Below are positions 55,977-64,000 of a DNA stretch of 64,000 nucleotides, one piece after another. The stretch covers positions 1,178,001 through 1,242,000 of the forward strand of contig CAWADU010000003.1 in the NCBI GenBank assembly GCA_963781025.1, written 5' to 3'. Each line of letters starts with the position of its first letter. Position 1 is the first letter of the stretch. The stretch comes from Tardibacter sp963781025 (GTDB lineage Bacteria; Pseudomonadota; Alphaproteobacteria; Sphingomonadales; Sphingomonadaceae). A program made the position numbers and the translations under genes. The notes under the pieces are model-generated. The model made no database searches. It was not told where the DNA came from and saw only the letters and a list, made by a program, of their open reading frames with translations.

Positions 55977-57205
55977 CGACCCCCGTCGCCATCGTCAACG
56001 CACGGATTATCGATCCGGTGGCGGGCACCGAAACGCCGGGCGGCGTGCTCTGCGCCAATCGCAAGATCGTGGCCCTGGGGCAGGTTCAAGTGCCTTCGGG
56101 GGCGAGGCGCATCGACGCGAAAGGCACCATCATCGCCCCGGGCTTTGTCGATGTGGGTGTTTTCGCGGCCGATCCCTATGCCTGCGCGGCTGGCGGGATC
56201 ACCCGCGTCGCGCTGATGCCCGATCAGTCGCCGGTGCTTGATGATCCCGCGCTCGTCGCCCGTGCCCTGGCGGCGCGCAAACCTGACCTTTGGGTTCATC
56301 CGCTAGCCGCCGCCACGCGCGGTCTGGAAGGCCGGGAGCTTGCTGAAATCGGCCTGATGAAGGCGGCGGGCGCGGTCGGCGTGGCGACGGGCCGGGGTTG
56401 GGTCGCCTCGTCTGCCATCATGAGCCGCGTCTTCGCTTATGCCAGCGCATTTGACCTGCCGGTAATTTGCCATGCCGAAGACGGCGGCCTGGCCGAAGGC
56501 GCGGTGGCAACGGCCGGAGAGACGGCAACCCGTCTCGGCCTGTCGGCGGCACCCGCCGTTGCAGAGGCGCTGGCGGTTGCGCGTGATTTGATGCTGGCCG
56601 AACAGACCGGCGCGCACGTCCATTTCCGCCAGCTTTCGACGCGGGCGGCGTTCGACCTCGTCCGCGCGGCGCGGAGTCGCGGCGTCAGGGTGAGTTGCGG
56701 CGTTTCTCCCGCCCATTTGCTGCTGTCGGAAACCGCGATCGGGGCGTTTCGCACCTATGCGCGCCTGTCGCCTCCGCTCCGCAACGAGGAAGACCGGCTG
56801 GCCACCATCGAGGCGGTGCGGGACGGTACAGTCGATCTCATCTGCTCGGGGCATGACCCGCGCGGCACCGATGACAAGCGCCTGCCCTATACCGATGCGG
56901 CCCCCGGCATGGCGGGGGCGGAGACGCTGCTTGCCCTGTCGTTGACGCTGGTGCGCGACGCGGTGATCACCCTGCCGCGTCTGGTCGCGATGCTCAGTTC
57001 AACGCCCGCCAGCCTGCTTGGCTTGCCAGCCGGACAGCTCACGGTCGGCGGCGAAGCGGACCTTGTGGTGTTCGACCCCGGCGCGCCCTGGCGCATCGAT
57101 GACGAAAAGATGCAGGGTCAGGCCGGCAATACACCGTTCGACGGGCTGCCCGTGCAGGGCAAGGTGACCGCCACCATCAAGGGCGGCGAGATCATCAGCC
57201 GCTAA
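55973..57205 (+). CDS. pyrX: Dihydroorotase-like protein PyrC' (probably non-catalytic)
   Basis: 410 residues of the amidohydrolase family. At the site of the metal-binding HxH (APGFVDLHxH in active enzymes) it reads APGFVDVGVF (about 55-64), so both histidines are lost. The later SDH position reads CSGHDPRG. In Pseudomonas such inactive PyrC' proteins form a needed structural partner of PyrB, and the four-base overlap with pyrB supports that role here. An active pyrC must lie elsewhere. Confidence 0.88.
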   Translation: MTTPVAIVNARIIDPVAGTETPGGVLCANRKIVALGQVQVPSGARRIDAKGTIIAPGFVDVGVFAADPYACAAGGITRVALMPDQSPVLDDPALVARALAARKPDLWVHPLAAATRGLEGRELAEIGLMKAAGAVGVATGRGWVASSAIMSRVFAYASAFDLPVICHAEDGGLAEGAVATAGETATRLGLSAAPAVAEALAVARDLMLAEQTGAHVHFRQLSTRAAFDLVRAARSRGVRVSCGVSPAHLLLSETAIGAFRTYARLSPPLRNEEDRLATIEAVRDGTVDLICSGHDPRGTDDKRLPYTDAAPGMAGAETLLALSLTLVRDAVITLPRLVAMLSSTPASLLGLPAGQLTVGGEADLVVFDPGAPWRIDDEKMQGQAGNTPFDGLPVQGKVTATIKGGEIISR

Positions 57206-57249
57206 ACCGCGACCCGCCAAGGTGAGCGAGGCCGTTTCCGGTAATGGCG

Positions 57250-59043
57250 TCACAGCCCGGCGAACTGATCCCGGTCGCGTGAAACCATTTGGATCGGCGC
57301 ATCATTGGCCTGCCGACGGACGAAGCACGAGCCGCCCTTGCCTCTGATCGCCTGGCAAAGGGCTGACGCCAATGCGCGGTTCGCGAAGCCGGTGACTGAA
57401 AGGCGGTGGAACACCACACCCGACGCGGCAACCCTGTATGTGCTGTGCGAGGGGGCATATTGCGCCAGCCGCTTGTAATTGTCGGACAGGTGTATCCAGC
57501 CTGCCTCGACCCGCTTCTGGCTTTTGTAAGCGCCGAGCTGGACAACCCATTCGCCGCGGGGCTCGACCTTTTTGCGCAGAGGCGCGGCGTCGAACGCCAC
57601 CCGCGTCAGGATTGAAGCTTTGGGGGCTGATGCCTGCGGTTTCACTCTGGTTACGGCGATTTCGGCGCGCTTGACCTGCACGACCGGCGCGGCAACCTTA
57701 TCCACCGAAGCGACAACAGGCGCGGCGGCGTCTGGAACCGGCACCGCAATCGGAACCGCCGATTTAACCTTGTCGGCGGCAGTGGTTGCGACCTCCTCCG
57801 ATGGAATCGCAGGCGATGGAATATTCAGCGCCACCACGGACGCGGAGGCTGGTGCTGGTGCGGCCGGCGGCACGATTGCCACCGGGCCGGGGCTGGGCGC
57901 GGCGGCAGCGATGCGCGTGACCGGGCGGGAATTGGCTGGCACCAATGCCAGGGCCTGGACCGGAGTCACCGCGACAGGAAGCACCGCTGCGGGGACCGGC
58001 GCCGCAGGAACCACTGCGACCTGAACCGCCGCCACCGGGGCGGCCGGGATTGAAACGGCCGGAGCCGGGGCGGTCGGGATCGGGGCAGCCGCGCTGTATT
58101 TCTCGGCCATCGCCGGTGCTGCGACGACGGACGTGGATGTGGACGGCGATTGAGCCATCGCGGTCATGACCGGAACATCGGATGCCGCTACGGATACCGA
58201 TCTGGGCGTGGATATGGGTGCGGGAGCGGGAACCACGGGCTCGGCCGCCGCCAGGGCGACCGGCGCTTGAACCGCAGGCTTCACCAGCGCCAGCATTTCG
58301 GGCTGTCCGGGGTCGCCCACGACGGGCGCCGTACCAAGCAGGGTCGCCACCTGTGCGTCGCGTGCGTCAGGCGAAGCAAGCCGCGCCCAGTTTTCCATGC
58401 GGCGGTCGATATCGGATGGCGATACATCCTGCGCTGCCACGGCCCGCGCCTTGTCCCATTGTCCGCCGAGCGCATAAGCCAGCGCAAGGTTCTGTCGGGT
58501 CCGCGACGTGCCGCGCATACCGCGCGCAGCAGGCTCAAGCACCGTGATCGCCTTTGCGGAATCACCGACCAGGGCCAGCGCCAGGCCGTAATCATCGGCG
58601 GGCGCATTGGTGACTTCTGCCAGCACAGCTCTCGCCCCATCGCGATCGCCCTGGCCGATCTTCGCAACTGCCTGGGCCACGCGCGCCTTGTCGTTGTCGG
58701 GCATCAGCCGGATGACGTCGGCAAAGGCCTGATCCGCCGAAACGAAGCGCCCCGCCCGCAGATAGGCCTGTCCAAGCAAAGTCCGATAGCCGGCGTCATC
58801 GGGGACGGCCGCAACGACACGCTCGGCCAGCGTCACCGCCGCCTCGGGGTTGCCCGTCGCCATGGCCTGCGCCGCCTGGGCCGCTACCTTTCCGGCCAGC
58901 CGCTCGGTGACGTCCATGGTCGATCCGGCGGAGCGCGGCTTTTCAGCGAATCCTGCCGGTTTGCACCCTGCCAGCGTCGCCGTGATAATCAGCGACGATG
59001 CAGTCAGCCGGAGCAGTGTTCTGGTCTTGGCCGGGCGTGACAT
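57250..59043 (-). CDS. SPOR-domain lipoprotein with TPR region
   Basis: 597 residues from ATG 59043 with GGGGGAG upstream. A lipoprotein signal ends at LAGC (Cys27). TPR-like helical repeats cover about 40-240 (LGQAYLRAGRFVSADQAFADV, ALAYALGGQWDKA). A low-complexity Ala/Pro/Val linker of about 200 residues follows, then a C-terminal SPOR domain (WVVQLGAYKSQKRVEAGW). SPOR domains bind denuded peptidoglycan at the septum, so an envelope or division role is inferred. It is downstream of parA and the RHH gene. Confidence 0.85.
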   Translation of the reverse strand: MSRPAKTRTLLRLTASSLIITATLAGCKPAGFAEKPRSAGSTMDVTERLAGKVAAQAAQAMATGNPEAAVTLAERVVAAVPDDAGYRTLLGQAYLRAGRFVSADQAFADVIRLMPDNDKARVAQAVAKIGQGDRDGARAVLAEVTNAPADDYGLALALVGDSAKAITVLEPAARGMRGTSRTRQNLALAYALGGQWDKARAVAAQDVSPSDIDRRMENWARLASPDARDAQVATLLGTAPVVGDPGQPEMLALVKPAVQAPVALAAAEPVVPAPAPISTPRSVSVAASDVPVMTAMAQSPSTSTSVVAAPAMAEKYSAAAPIPTAPAPAVSIPAAPVAAVQVAVVPAAPVPAAVLPVAVTPVQALALVPANSRPVTRIAAAAPSPGPVAIVPPAAPAPASASVVALNIPSPAIPSEEVATTAADKVKSAVPIAVPVPDAAAPVVASVDKVAAPVVQVKRAEIAVTRVKPQASAPKASILTRVAFDAAPLRKKVEPRGEWVVQLGAYKSQKRVEAGWIHLSDNYKRLAQYAPSHSTYRVAASGVVFHRLSVTGFANRALASALCQAIRGKGGSCFVRRQANDAPIQMVSRDRDQFAGL

Positions 59044-59062
59044 GGCAGCTCTCCCCCTGAAA

Positions 59063-59602
59063 TCAGTTGCGCGAACCGCTGCGCGGCGTTCCGTGCCAGC
59101 CGGAAACGTCGATGTCGGGCAACGCGGCCAGGAGCTGGTCCAGAGCTTCGGTGACGAGCTGTTGCGCCGACTGGTGACGCATTGCACACGCCACGCGAAG
59201 CTTCAGATGCCGGTCCGTATCAAGCCGCAGCGTGAATGCCGCCTTGCCCTTTGCGCCCGGCGCGGCGCGAACCGCCGTCGCCCTACCGTCGTCCATTGCC
59301 GGAACCGGCAAGGGCTTGCGTATCATTCGGCTGCTCAGCGCCGGCATCGATGTGAAGGCCTCGGCGATGTTGCTGTGAGCCCGCCCGACCGGATGGTCTT
59401 CAACCTCGGTGGGAGCTGCGGCAAGATCGGGTTGCGGTATTTCCTCGACGGCTGGTGCGGGCTCGAAGCCCATGTCGTTCCAGCCGAGATCTTCGAGAGT
59501 GCTGTTCGTTGTGATCAACTGAGGACGCATCGCGGGCCGCGCCTGCCCCTTGCGGGCGAGCAGGGTGGATGACAGCGACGCGAAGGTTTTGGGTTCGCTC
59601 AT
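59063..59602 (-). CDS. Ribbon-helix-helix-like partner of ParA
   Basis: 179 residues from ATG 59602 with GGAGA upstream. The first 115 residues are low-complexity and acidic/proline-rich. The last 60 hold a ribbon-helix-helix-like segment (AAFTLRLDTDRHLKLRVAC, then AQQLVTEALDQLLAAL, about 120-160). ParG/CopG-type RHH proteins bind DNA and stimulate ParA ATPases. The gene lies 23 bases after parA on the same strand, which suggests that pairing. A longer upstream frame overlaps parA and is not used. Confidence 0.7.
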   Translation of the reverse strand: MSEPKTFASLSSTLLARKGQARPAMRPQLITTNSTLEDLGWNDMGFEPAPAVEEIPQPDLAAAPTEVEDHPVGRAHSNIAEAFTSMPALSSRMIRKPLPVPAMDDGRATAVRAAPGAKGKAAFTLRLDTDRHLKLRVACAMRHQSAQQLVTEALDQLLAALPDIDVSGWHGTPRSGSRN

Positions 59603-59625
59603 GATTGCGTCTCCTCGCGCTGCCG

Positions 59626-60345
59626 TTACTGGCCCACTGCGCGACGGCCGAAGCCGGCGGCGGGCACACGCGATGCGAGCACTGGATTGGATGCGCCCGG
59701 CGCATTGAACACGGTACGGCGGAAATTCCTTTCCAGCCGGTCGGAGACATATTTCCAGAGATCCTGAATCTCCTTCGACGACTTCCCGTTCGAGTCCGCC
59801 TCCATCACGGTCCGGCCGTCGATCATGGACGCCGCGTAATCCGTGCGCTGATGGAGCGTGACCGGTGCCACCGTTCCATGCTGCGACAGGGCGATCGCCG
59901 CCTCGAAGGTGATCCGGGCGCGGGGCGTCGCGGCGTTGACGACGAATATCAGCGGTTTGCCCGCGCGCTCGCAAAGATCGACCGTCGCGCCGGCCGCGCG
60001 CAGATCGTGCGGGCTCGGCCTTGTGGGGATAACGATCAGCTCCGCGACCGAAATCACGCTCTGGATCGCCACGGTGATGGCGGGCGGCGTATCGATCACG
60101 GCCAGCTTGAACCCCTGCTGGCGCAGCGCGTCGAGATCGGCCTGAAGGCGTGCGACGGTGGTCTGGGCGAACGCGGGCATTTCGGCCTGGCGCTCGTTCC
60201 ACCAGTCGGCCAGCGATCCCTGGGGATCGATGTCGATGAGGACGACGGGTCCCGCGCCCGCCAGTTGAGCCTGCACCGCCAGATGGCCTGACAATGTGGT
60301 CTTGCCCGAGCCGCCCTTTTGCGACGCCAATGCCAAAACGCGCAT
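59626..60345 (-). CDS. parA: ParA family ATPase
   Basis: 239 residues. The deviant Walker A motif is KGGSGKT (10-16), then the IDIDPQGSL switch I and VIDTPPA Walker B-like regions. It resembles orphan ParA/MinD-type ATPases that position cargo in the cell, rather than the replication-linked ParA, since no parB follows. The partner is probably the RHH protein just downstream. The start codes MRVLALASQKGG with an AAGGAAA before it. Confidence 0.9.
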   Translation of the reverse strand: MRVLALASQKGGSGKTTLSGHLAVQAQLAGAGPVVLIDIDPQGSLADWWNERQAEMPAFAQTTVARLQADLDALRQQGFKLAVIDTPPAITVAIQSVISVAELIVIPTRPSPHDLRAAGATVDLCERAGKPLIFVVNAATPRARITFEAAIALSQHGTVAPVTLHQRTDYAASMIDGRTVMEADSNGKSSKEIQDLWKYVSDRLERNFRRTVFNAPGASNPVLASRVPAAGFGRRAVGQ

Positions 60346-60519
60346 GGGATTTCCTTAATCAGCCGATATTCGCACCGGAGAGTGCCAGTCATTCGGCTAA
60401 GAAACCGTTAAGGCTAAGCCCCCCCTTGGCGGAACGCCGCCGACGCGGTTAATACAGCATTACTCTGGGTCGAATGCATCTTCGGGTGCGCTTGTCGACG
60501 ACATGGCGGGAGGGAAAGC

Positions 60520-61449
60520 ATGCGGCTGGTTCCGCTCTGGTTGTTTGCAACTGCCCTGGCGGCCGCCATCGTCACCCCCGCGAGCGCGAATGTCGAAGAC
60601 GGTGTCAGGAAATGGCGCGCCGGCGATTATGCGGGCGCGGTTGCCGCATGGCAGAAACCCGCCGCTGCCGGTGATCGCGACGCGCAATTCAACCTGGGTC
60701 AGGCATATAAGCTGGGACGCGGCGTGCCGGAGGACCCTGCAAAGGCGATTGAATTCTACCGCAAGGCCGCAGCCCAAGGCCACGAACCCGCCGAAGCGAA
60801 CCTCGGCTGGGTGCTGTTCCAGAACGGAAACCGGCAGGAAGCCTTGCCCCTGCTCCAGCGCGCGGCGACGCGTGGTGATGCGCACAGCCAGTATTTGCTG
60901 GGCATCGCCTATTTCAATGGTGACGTCGTGCCGCAGGACTGGCCGCGCGCCTACCGGCTGATGAATGCGGCTGCCTCGTCGGGTCTGCCGCAGGCGCGCG
61001 ATGCGCTGGATGCGATGAATGCCCGGATACCGCTCAGCGAACGACAGAAAGCGCTGGAAGCGGCCGACACGCTGTTGTCCGCCAGTCCGCGCCCCGCGAC
61101 GTCCACAAGTGCTGCGCGTTCCGCCACATCGCGGCGCCAGACACTGCAACCGGCCTTTTCGGCAACCCCGGCCACTCCCGGCAAATCGAGCGCACCATCC
61201 GCCACGTCGGCCGCACCAGCAAACTGGCGCGTCCAGCTCGGCGCCTTCTCCACCCAGAAAGCAGCCGCAGCAGCCTGGACATCGCTGACTTCCCAAGTCG
61301 ACGTACTCGGTACGCTTGCTCCCATTTATGTGAACAATGGCAAGGTGGTGCGGCTCCAGGCCGGGCCGGTGCCGGACCGGGCGGCCGCGGGCAACCTCTG
61401 CGCAAAGGTCACAGCCAGCGGAGGGGCATGCCTCCCCATCCAGCCCTGA
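60520..61449 (+). CDS. Sel1-repeat and SPOR-domain periplasmic protein
   Basis: 309 residues. Signal peptide MRLVPLWLFATALAAAIVTP up to about residue 23. Three or so Sel1/TPR-type repeats follow (AQFNLGQAYKLGRGV, AEANLGWVLFQNG, SQYLLGIAYFNGDVVP). A Ser/Ala/Thr/Pro linker and a C-terminal SPOR domain (WRVQLGAFSTQKAAAAAW, VVRLQAGPVPDRAAA) complete it. GGGAGGG precedes the ATG. It is divergent from parA and, with the SPOR lipoprotein, flanks the ParA/RHH pair. Septal peptidoglycan binding is likely. Confidence 0.88.
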   Translation: MRLVPLWLFATALAAAIVTPASANVEDGVRKWRAGDYAGAVAAWQKPAAAGDRDAQFNLGQAYKLGRGVPEDPAKAIEFYRKAAAQGHEPAEANLGWVLFQNGNRQEALPLLQRAATRGDAHSQYLLGIAYFNGDVVPQDWPRAYRLMNAAASSGLPQARDALDAMNARIPLSERQKALEAADTLLSASPRPATSTSAARSATSRRQTLQPAFSATPATPGKSSAPSATSAAPANWRVQLGAFSTQKAAAAAWTSLTSQVDVLGTLAPIYVNNGKVVRLQAGPVPDRAAAGNLCAKVTASGGACLPIQP

Positions 61450-61565
61450 CCTTATCTCATTGTGGCGACTGGTTTATTATCGTTTCTTGGGTTTAACCTT
61501 TCGTCAGCGCATCTGCCCCTAAAGTCATTGCCAATATGCTCTGATTGGCGGGGAAGTCGCGAAAA

Positions 61566-61895
61566 ATGACCGCAAGACGGCGTTACATCACCGAATCGGG
61601 TATGGCTTCCCGCTGGCGCAGGCGGCGCATGTGTGTCCTTTTGGACGACTGCCCGCACCCTGCGACCCTGCGCGAAGTTTCGGCCAATGGCGCTTTTCTC
61701 GAAACCAACGCGCGACCCGTCATCGGTTGCGAGGTTGAGCTGCTGCATCCCGATGCGGGGCAGATCGGCGCGGTGGTCGAGGCGCACAACATCGAAGGCA
61801 TTCAGATCCGGTTCGACGGATCGGCGCCAGCGGCCGCATTCGCCCTCACGGCGATCGTCGCCGACATGAGCCGCGCCGGACCGTTCGATTTCTGA
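61566..61895 (+). CDS. PilZ domain protein
   Basis: 109 residues from ATG 61566 (a TTG at 61545 is in frame). An Arg-rich start (RWRRRRMCVLL) and the REVSANGAFLET block correspond to the RxxxR and D/NxSxxG halves of the PilZ c-di-GMP site, with Glu at the D/N place, so binding is plausible but not sure. The stop codon shares its A with the ATG of the next gene, so the two are coupled. Confidence 0.75.
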   Translation: MTARRRYITESGMASRWRRRRMCVLLDDCPHPATLREVSANGAFLETNARPVIGCEVELLHPDAGQIGAVVEAHNIEGIQIRFDGSAPAAAFALTAIVADMSRAGPFDF

Positions 61896-62812
61896 TGCAA
61901 CTGCTGCGTCGCGCCACGGACCCGGACGATCAGCCGCTAGCCAGTCGCCTGCGCGCCTGGTGGCGGGGCGACAACATGCTTTTTGGAAGCGTGAACGGGC
62001 GTCGTCCGAAATCGCCTTGGGGGGACGTGCATGTTCCCGAAGGTAGCCCCGGCAATTGGGAAGTCTCATCCCTGAAAGCCGCGCAGATGATCTGGGGTCA
62101 TTCGCTGCTCGGTCCCTGCTCGCCCGACGAGCTTGCGACACTTGCCGCCTGGCTGAGACCCGGCAGAAGCACCCGGATTGCGCTGCTTGGCGCGGGCCTC
62201 GGCGGCCTTGGCATGCACCTGTCGCGCGTTTGCCATTGCCGGGTGACCGGCTTCGAACAGGCCGAGGTGCTGCTGCGCCTCTGTCCCGACCGCAACCAGG
62301 GTCATCTTCGCTCGCTCAATTCCATCACCGTCAAGACCGAACGCAGTTTTGATCACGTCATCGTCGATGGGCTGGGCCACCGGGCAGGCGATATCGCGCC
62401 CCTTCTGAAACCCGGAGCGGCGCTGACCTCGCTTCGCGGATCGATGATCGTCAGGGCCTATTGCGTCGTCAGCCAGGAAATCCGTTCAGGCGATCGCCAC
62501 CGGCGCTGGGTCGCCGCCGAGCCGGTCGCGCCGCATGTTCCGACCTATGACGAACTGATGCGGCAGATCGGGCGGCTCGGCTTTGCGGTCATCGAGGAAG
62601 CCCGAACCGCCGATGTGCACGTCGCCGCCGTGGATGCCCGCTGGGCGCCGGCCGTCGAACTGATACGCCTGCTGCACGGCAAGGCAAACCAGCAGGCGCT
62701 GATCCCCGCGCTGGTCGCCCAAGCGGAACGTTGGCGCGAACGGATGGAAATGATCCGCGAAGGCGACGTCGCGGTCGTCGAGGTTCTGGCGAAACGGCCG
62801 GCGAACGGCTGA
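61895..62812 (+). CDS. Methyltransferase-like protein
   Basis: 305 residues. Residues about 92-120 contain the Rossmann motif IALLGAGLGGLGMHLSR with an acidic residue after the second strand (VTGFEQ), as in class I SAM-dependent methyltransferases. No specific subfamily is recognised; the later motifs are weak, and loss of activity cannot be excluded. It is translationally coupled to the PilZ gene and ends one base before the serB stop on the other strand. Confidence 0.65.
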   Translation: MQLLRRATDPDDQPLASRLRAWWRGDNMLFGSVNGRRPKSPWGDVHVPEGSPGNWEVSSLKAAQMIWGHSLLGPCSPDELATLAAWLRPGRSTRIALLGAGLGGLGMHLSRVCHCRVTGFEQAEVLLRLCPDRNQGHLRSLNSITVKTERSFDHVIVDGLGHRAGDIAPLLKPGAALTSLRGSMIVRAYCVVSQEIRSGDRHRRWVAAEPVAPHVPTYDELMRQIGRLGFAVIEEARTADVHVAAVDARWAPAVELIRLLHGKANQQALIPALVAQAERWRERMEMIREGDVAVVEVLAKRPANG

Positions 62813-63701
62813 TTATTCGGTCGACGCCCACATGTGGCGCGGATAGCCCTGGGCATAGAGCAGCGCGGACAGGTCATTATATTCAATCCGCGCCTGTGCC
62901 GCAGCCGCCGTCTTCGGCTTGGCGTGATAGGCGACGCCAAGCCCCGCCGCTTCGATCATAGGCACATCGTTCGCGCCGTCGCCGACCGCCATCGTCTCTT
63001 CCCATGCCGCGCCCATCGCCGCTGCCTCTGCCAGCAGCGTCGCGCGCTTGACGGCGGAATCCACGACGGGCCGCGTCACCGTGCCCGTAAGTTTTCCGTC
63101 CACCATCTCCAATGTGTTCGAAATCGCCCGGTCGAATCCGATAGCGGCCGCGACGGGATCGGCAAAGACCGTGAAGCCGCCCGAAACCAGCACCGCACGC
63201 GCGCCGTTGGCCTTCATCGTGCGGATAAGCGCCTTGGCTCCGGGCATGATCCTGACCCGCTCCTCGCGGCACCGGTCGATCGTCGCCTTGTCCATCCCGG
63301 CGAGCAGCTTCACCCGCGCATCGAGCGCGCCGACGAAATCCAGCTCGCCCCGCATGGCGGCTTCGGTCACTGCGGCGACCTGCTCCTTGATGCCAAGGTA
63401 ATCGGCGAGTTCGTCGATGCATTCGATCGTGATCATCGTCGAAATCCATATCGGCGACGATCAGCTTCTTGCGCCGGTGCGCGGCCGACTGCACCACCAC
63501 ATCGACGCGCGGCAGCAGGTTTTCCAGCACCACGCGCGCCGCCGCGCGGTCAATTCCGTCCAGCACAAGGTCTGCCGCCCTGCCCATTTCAAGCCATGCG
63601 GGCTCGCCCGCCCCGCCGCCCGCCGCCACAATCGCATCGCGCGCTGCCGAAATATCGCCCGCATTCAACCTTTCCGCTGCTATCAGCGTCGCGATGAGCA
63701 T
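62813..63701 (-). CDS. serB: Phosphoserine phosphatase SerB, interrupted by a +1 frameshift
   Basis: The gene starts at ATG 63701 with GGAAGGG upstream. Residues 1-86 (MLIATLIAAERL to LIVADMD) are in one frame and include the nucleophile Asp84 of DxD. The remainder (STMITIECIDEL to the stop at 62813) is in the next frame. One extra base in the AAA run at 63442-63444 (TTT on the coding strand) explains the break; removal gives about 295 residues with DMDST, LVSGGFTVFAD and VGDGANDVPM, all the HAD phosphatase motifs. SerB makes serine from phosphoserine. A sequencing error seems more likely than loss, since the rest is intact. Confidence 0.9.
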
Positions 63702-64000
63702 CGAATCCCTTCCAGATGATCGTCCGTCCGTGGCGCTCATTGCAGGACCGACGGCCAGCGGCAAGTCGGCGCTTGCATTATCGTTCGCCGAAAGGACCGG
63801 CGGCGTCATCGTCAATGCGGACGCAAGCCAGGTCTACCGCGACCTTTCCATCCTGTCCGCACGTCCATCACCCGATGAGGAGACGCGCGCCGATCACCGG
63901 CTGTTCGGCTATATCGACGGTGCCATGGCCTGTTCGGCTGCCCGGTGGGCGGCGGACGCAAAAGAGGAAATCGAATCCGCCCATGCCGCCGGCCGCCTCC
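63694..64000 (+). CDS. miaA: tRNA dimethylallyltransferase MiaA (5' part, runs off the window)
   Basis: About 102 residues are visible from ATG 63694. The P-loop GPTASGKSALAL follows a short leader, then VNADASQVYRDLSILSARPS and the DHRLFGYID segment, all typical of MiaA. It transfers dimethylallyl to A37 of tRNAs reading UNN codons. The ATG overlaps the divergent serB ATG by eight bases (ATGAGCAT). A GTG at 63730 is a possible alternative start. The 3' end lies beyond the window. Confidence 0.93.
   Translation, partial: MSIESLPDDRPSVALIAGPTASGKSALALSFAERTGGVIVNADASQVYRDLSILSARPSPDEETRADHRLFGYIDGAMACSAARWAADAKEEIESAHAAGRL

Noticed and set aside
57700..58200. Tandem-repeat-like Ala/Pro/Val stretch in the SPOR lipoprotein
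   Set aside because: Low-complexity periplasmic linker without a regular repeat unit.
59606..60202. Upstream part of a 379-codon minus-strand frame leading into the RHH gene
   Set aside because: Out-of-frame reading of parA; the ATG at 59602 has its own ribosome binding site.

Overview
The window is GC-rich, densely packed DNA from an alphaproteobacterium, most likely a sphingomonad (order Sphingomonadales). The assignment rests on the complete hopanoid (hpn) gene set in Zymomonas/Sphingomonas-like order, a GcrA cell-cycle regulator, GatCAB amidotransferase genes, a short ModE-like protein and many ATGA-type start/stop overlaps. It is an inference from content; no 16S rRNA gene is present. 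I saw no insertion sequence, prophage, CRISPR array or integrase.

Layout. (1) 1-5120, minus strand: a partial GT-C type membrane protein, a class III aminotransferase and a NarL-type response regulator/sensor kinase pair, followed by about 720 bp with no convincing gene. (2) 5842-20247: the hopanoid locus. hpnI-hpnJ-hpnK-hpnL run leftward from a divergent control region at about 10.3-10.4 kb; hpnA-B-C-D-E-shc-hpnG run rightward from it; hpnH and ispH converge on hpnG. Together they go from isoprenoid precursor (IspH) through squalene (HpnC/D/E) and hopene (Shc) to adenosylhopane (HpnH), ribosylhopane (HpnG) and glycosylated or cyclitol-ether bacteriohopanetetrol (HpnI/K/J). hpnJ carries a frameshift. 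(3) 20.5-26.4 kb: Nudix hydrolase, mannose-6-phosphate isomerase, an unknown protein, acetyl-CoA synthetase, a truncated AMP-ligase-like protein and GcrA. (4) 26.5-30.5 kb: an ABC-2 permease, then argD-argF-hslO behind a structured leader. (5) 30.5-38.6 kb: a Tat-exported glycoside-hydrolase-like protein, a retropepsin-like protease, a flavin reductase, a molybdate locus (modE-like, modA, modB, modC), DUF2239 and PHA depolymerase. (6) 38.7-52.1 kb, minus strand: the housekeeping sets tig/clpP/clpX and gatC/gatA/gatB. Each is split by a glycosyltransferase module: GT2 plus GT-C-like membrane protein between tig and clpP, and gtrA-gtrB-GT-C-like between gatA and gatB. tRNA-Leu(UAG) lies between tig and gatB. 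(7) 52.2-57.2 kb: persulfide dioxygenase-rhodanese fusion, DUF3089 hydrolase, ruvX, pyrB and a dihydroorotase-like protein lacking the metal-binding HxH. (8) 57.2-64 kb: a ParA ATPase with a ribbon-helix-helix partner and two SPOR-domain envelope proteins, a PilZ/methyltransferase-like pair, a frameshifted serB and the start of miaA.

The most interesting points are the two paralogous GT-C-like proteins placed with GT2 partners inside two unrelated housekeeping operons, the two +1 frameshifts (hpnJ, serB) that both fall in short homopolymers, the molybdate locus lacking every Mop/TOBE domain, the metal-binding tail on trigger factor, and the ParA/RHH/SPOR cluster. All functions are read from sequence motifs and family knowledge; no database search was run.
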